The notes under the pieces: model-generated | The model's database searches: none | Told to the model about the DNA's origin: nothing | Seen by the model: the letters and a program-made list of their open reading frames with translations, nothing else | Shown here: positions 5,560 through 7,307 of the stretch, in pieces | Layout of the letters: each line of letters begins with the position of its first letter | Numbering within the stretch: the stretch's first letter is position 1 | Program-made: the position numbers and the translations under genes | From: an uncultured Clostridia bacterium | GTDB lineage: Bacteria; Bacillota; Clostridia; Christensenellales; Aristaeellaceae | Direction of reading: 5' to 3' | DNA: 7,307 nt | Assembly (NCBI GenBank): GCA_947600345.1 | Contig: CANQGC010000141.1 | Location: forward strand, 1 to 7,307

Positions 5560-5913
5560 TTACCTCCGTTCCCTCAAGATGATCCGAAGATTGCGAGGGT
5601 ACTCCCTCTGGATCGCCCGGAGCCCTTCCAGCAGCGTCTGCAGCAGCAGCTGCGCCCGCTCGACCTGGTCTTCGGTGGCCTCCGGGGTTAGATTTGCTTC
5701 CAGGAACGCTCCCTCGTCGTCTTGATCGAACATGACCGGCACCTTCAGGATGTTTCTCAATCCGTTCAGCGTCGCCTGGGTCAGCGCCGATATGGCCGCG
5801 CAGACGATGTCCGCGCCCGCCTCGGCGTAGCCCGCATGTCCGCTCACCTCGTAGCCGGTGAGAGCGCCGTCTGACCGCTTCCGAAAGGTCACGGTCGTTC
5901 CCCAGGTCTTCAT
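5560..5913 (-). CDS. prp: Prp, ribosomal-processing cysteine protease (YsxB family)
   Basis: A 117-residue protein of the YsxB/Prp family, the cysteine protease that cuts the N-terminal extension from L27. The family motif GHAGYAEAGADIVCAAIS spans 25-42, with His26 and Cys38 as the expected catalytic pair. The C-terminal half is helical (about 80-100) and ends in a basic tail. Its place between rplU and rpmA is the conserved arrangement in Bacillota, and rpmA here carries the substrate extension, so enzyme and substrate are made from one message. The ATG at 5913 overlaps the rplU stop as TGATG. No strong ribosome binding site precedes it, so translation is probably coupled to rplU, which would keep Prp below the two ribosomal proteins. 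Confidence 0.95.
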   Translation of the reverse strand: MKTWGTTVTFRKRSDGALTGYEVSGHAGYAEAGADIVCAAISALTQATLNGLRNILKVPVMFDQDDEGAFLEANLTPEATEDQVERAQLLLQTLLEGLRAIQREYPRNLRIILRERR

Positions 5914-6224
5914 CAGCCGACGACTGCGGTGATCTCAACCTTGGTGTAGGGCTGACGATGGCCCTGCTTCTTGCGCTCGTTCTTCTTGGCCTTGTACTTA
6001 TAGACGACGATCTTCTGGCCCTTCACCTGGCCCAGAACCTTGCCCTCGACCTTCGCGCCATCGACGGCGGGAGTGCCGACCTTCACGGCCTCGCCCTCGC
6101 CCACGAGCAGAACCTTGTCAAAAGTAACCGTCTCGTCCGCCTGCGCGTCGATCTTCTCAACGTAGATCACGTCGCCCTGCTGAACACGGTACTGCTTGCC
6201 ACCGGTCTGAATGACTGCGTACAC
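5913..6224 (-). CDS. rplU: 50S ribosomal protein L21
   Basis: A 103-residue L21, about the Bacillus length. It opens (GTG)YAVIQTGGKQYRVQQGD, the canonical family start, and contains the basic segment KYKAKKNERKKQGHRQPYT (about 76-94) that contacts 23S rRNA, ending in VEITAVVG. The frame is open to 6305, but I start it at GTG 6224: AGGAGGTG lies seven bases upstream (6232-6239), and the family begins with M-Y-A-(I/V)-I. The extra 27 residues of the longer reading are leader sequence. It is the first gene of the operon with prp and rpmA, driven by the promoter at 6341-6370 and preceded by a structured leader. Confidence 0.98.
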   Translation of the reverse strand: MYAVIQTGGKQYRVQQGDVIYVEKIDAQADETVTFDKVLLVGEGEAVKVGTPAVDGAKVEGKVLGQVKGQKIVVYKYKAKKNERKKQGHRQPYTKVEITAVVG

Positions 6225-6334
6225 GCGTTTGCACCTCCTCTTTCCAGAACTCGCCGGAATCCGGCCGCATTGATCCTCCATCCCTGATCGGGCACGATCG
6301 GACATGCGTTTGAAGCCGACTCCGAGCGGCTTAC
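6225..6334 (-). promoter_or_regulatory. Structured 5' leader of rplU (candidate L21 leader)
   Basis: About 110 bases separate the predicted transcription start from the GTG. The 5' end can fold (overlapping 6308-6339) with outer stem GTTTG/CAAAC, a 2-base bulge and inner stem AAGCCG/CGGCTT. Smaller dyads follow: GATCG/CGATC at 6286-6299 and GCCGG/CCGGC at 6253-6265. An L21 leader RNA upstream of rplU, thought to mediate autoregulation by L21, is known in Bacillota. I assign this one by position and foldability only; I have not matched it to the published consensus. Confidence 0.5.
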
Positions 6335-6340
6335 CAAACG

Positions 6341-6370
6341 ATTATAACACGAATTCCCCCGGAATGTCAA
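6341..6370 (-). promoter_or_regulatory. Consensus sigma-A promoter of the rplU operon
   Basis: On the minus strand a perfect TTGACA (6370-6365) and a perfect TATAAT (6346-6341) are separated by 18 bases. The strength suits a ribosomal-protein operon. Most of the spacer and part of the -35 box lie in one arm of a perfect 14-bp inverted repeat. Confidence 0.88.
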
Positions 6371-6398
6371 TCCAAACCGGATCGCATTCCGGGGGAAT
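6353..6398. repeat. Perfect 14-bp inverted repeat between the amidase gene and the rplU promoter
   Basis: ATTCCCCCGGAATG (6353-6366) and CATTCCGGGGGAAT (6385-6398) are exact reverse complements around an 18-base centre that itself holds ATCC/GGAT. It lies 31 bases after the amidase stop, so it may be that gene's terminator, possibly Rho-assisted, since no T-run follows on the minus strand. Because it overlaps the rplU promoter it could instead be an operator. Confidence 0.75.
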
Positions 6399-6429
6399 AG
6401 CGGAAAAATAACATTGCGCGAGGCTTCGC

Positions 6430-7260
6430 TTACTCCGCCGCGGCCTCCGCGCCCGCCACCGCGCTGCCGAACAGCAGCTGCTGGGTCTGGGTGTCGGCAA
6501 TGCCGGTGGGGTTCAGGCCGTTGGCCGCCTGGAAGGCGCTCACCGCCGCCGCGGTCTTCGGTCCGTAGGAGCCGTCGGCCACGTCGTTCAGGAAGCCCAG
6601 ATCGATCAGCTTCTGCTGCAGCTGCACCACGGTCTCGCCGCGGCTGCCCTGCTTCAGAGCGTTGGGATCGACGGCCGTGCCCACGGTCTCGATGTAGCGG
6701 CAGATGCCCTCCGCCATGCCCTCGGCCAGCAGCTGCTGGTAGGCCGGATCGTTGAGCTTGACGTCCTCCTCGGCGTTGGACATGTAGCCCATCTCCACCA
6801 TGATGCAGGGAACGGTGGCCCAGTTCTGGCCGGTGTAGTTGTCCCGCAGGAACACGCCGTCCTTGCGAGCGCCGGTGGCTTCGCACAGCGCGTCCAGCAC
6901 CACGCGGGCCGCGTACTCGCTCTCGGCCTGCTTGTCGCCCTTGCTGCGGGCGTAGGTGCCCGCGCCGTGGACGCTCCTGTTGCTCGAGCCGTTGCAGTGG
7001 ATGCGCAGGGCCAGATCGACTCCCCAGTCATTGAACAGCAGCGCGCGCTCCATGTTGGAGATGTCCACGTCGTTGGTCTCGCGGGTCATGTACACGGTGG
7101 CGCCCAGCGATTCGAGCACATCGCGCAGCTTGAAGGAGACCTCCAGGTTCGTGACGTACTCCGGAATGCGGGTCTTGACGCCGGCGGTGCCCGAGAGCAC
7201 CTTGTCCTTCATCACGCTGCTGCCCGGCGCGTTGGGCTCCTGCTCGCCGTTGGCGTGCTC
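6430..7260 (-). CDS. N-acetylmuramoyl-L-alanine amidase (Amidase_3) with C-terminal peptidoglycan-binding domain; N-terminus missing
   Basis: A zinc amidase that cuts the bond between MurNAc and the stem peptide, acting in the cell wall. Visible parts are EQEPNAPGSS, LSGTAGVKTR and PEYVTNLEVSFKLRD (whose Glu is the expected second zinc ligand), LALRIHCNGS (third ligand His), and CIMVEMGYMSNAEED with the catalytic Glu. The C-terminal 65 residues form a PG_binding_1 repeat (LKQGSRGETVVQLQQKL, then GSYGPKTAAAVSAFQ) that anchors it to peptidoglycan. The family's DPGH motif with the first zinc His, and the signal peptide, should come immediately before GAG at 7258-7260. Instead the sequence becomes unrelated and meets an in-frame TGA at 7273-7275. 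GTG 7215 and ATG 7212 are possible formal starts but have no ribosome binding site and would leave an inactive protein. I treat the gene as partial: a misjoined contig end or a disrupted gene. Confidence 0.85.
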   Translation of the reverse strand, partial: EHANGEQEPNAPGSSVMKDKVLSGTAGVKTRIPEYVTNLEVSFKLRDVLESLGATVYMTRETNDVDISNMERALLFNDWGVDLALRIHCNGSSNRSVHGAGTYARSKGDKQAESEYAARVVLDALCEATGARKDGVFLRDNYTGQNWATVPCIMVEMGYMSNAEEDVKLNDPAYQQLLAEGMAEGICRYIETVGTAVDPNALKQGSRGETVVQLQQKLIDLGFLNDVADGSYGPKTAAAVSAFQAANGLNPTGIADTQTQQLLFGSAVAGAEAAAE

Positions 7261-7307
7261 ATATCCAGCTTGTCAAAAGGAACCGCGATAACCGCCAGAT
7301 CCATATC
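7261..7307. other. Sequence at window edge not belonging to the amidase gene
   Basis: These 47 bases do not continue the amidase. On the minus strand another frame reads DMDLAVIAVPFDKLDM, which looks protein-like but is too short to identify. The amidase frame itself hits TGA at 7273-7275. Confidence 0.4.

Noticed and set aside
6225..6305. ATG at 6305 as start of L21
   Set aside because: It would add 27 residues never seen in L21 and ignore the AGGAGGTG before GTG 6224.

Overview
The window looks like part of a high-GC Bacillota (Clostridia-like) genome, probably a contig from an uncultured or gut-type lineage. The best evidence is the rplU-prp-rpmA operon: L27 carries the nine-residue N-terminal extension found in Bacillota and Fusobacteriota, and the Prp protease that removes it is encoded between L21 and L27. 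The asparagine synthetase, the OGG-type glycosylase and the amidase with a C-terminal peptidoglycan-binding domain fit the same group. Strong AGGAGG-type ribosome binding sites precede most genes.

Layout, left to right. (1) 1-247, minus: N-terminal part of the AAA+ ATPase RarA/MgsA, cut by the window edge, divergent from (2) asnB (386-2236, plus), a full-length glutamine-dependent asparagine synthetase. (3) 2238-2479: copy A of an unrecognised interspersed repeat built from perfect hairpins. (4) A small MNT-type nucleotidyltransferase (2621-2920, plus) with its own promoter, apparently without its usual HEPN partner. (5) A convergent two-gene unit on minus: an OGG1-type DNA glycosylase (4665-3832) and a metallo-beta-lactamase-fold hydrolase (3814-2936). 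(6) 4784-5205: copy B of the repeat, inverted relative to A and carrying an extra pair of hairpins. (7) The minus-strand rplU-prp-rpmA operon (6224-5257), with a near-perfect sigma-A promoter and a structured leader. (8) The C-terminal and central parts of a zinc N-acetylmuramoyl-L-alanine amidase (minus, from 6430), whose N-terminus is lost near the window end in sequence that does not fit the gene.

The conventional genes are a housekeeping mix: ribosome biogenesis, DNA repair and replication-fork maintenance, nitrogen metabolism and cell-wall turnover. The most interesting signal is non-coding. The two repeat copies share linkers and a succession of perfect hairpins. In several hairpins the stem sequence differs between homologous copies but stays perfectly self-complementary. 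Each copy lies just downstream of a gene (asnB, rpmA) in the same orientation as that gene. Together they bracket, as inverted repeats, the nucleotidyltransferase-hydrolase-glycosylase block. I do not recognise the repeat family and its function is unknown. No tRNA, rRNA, CRISPR array or transposase gene was seen.
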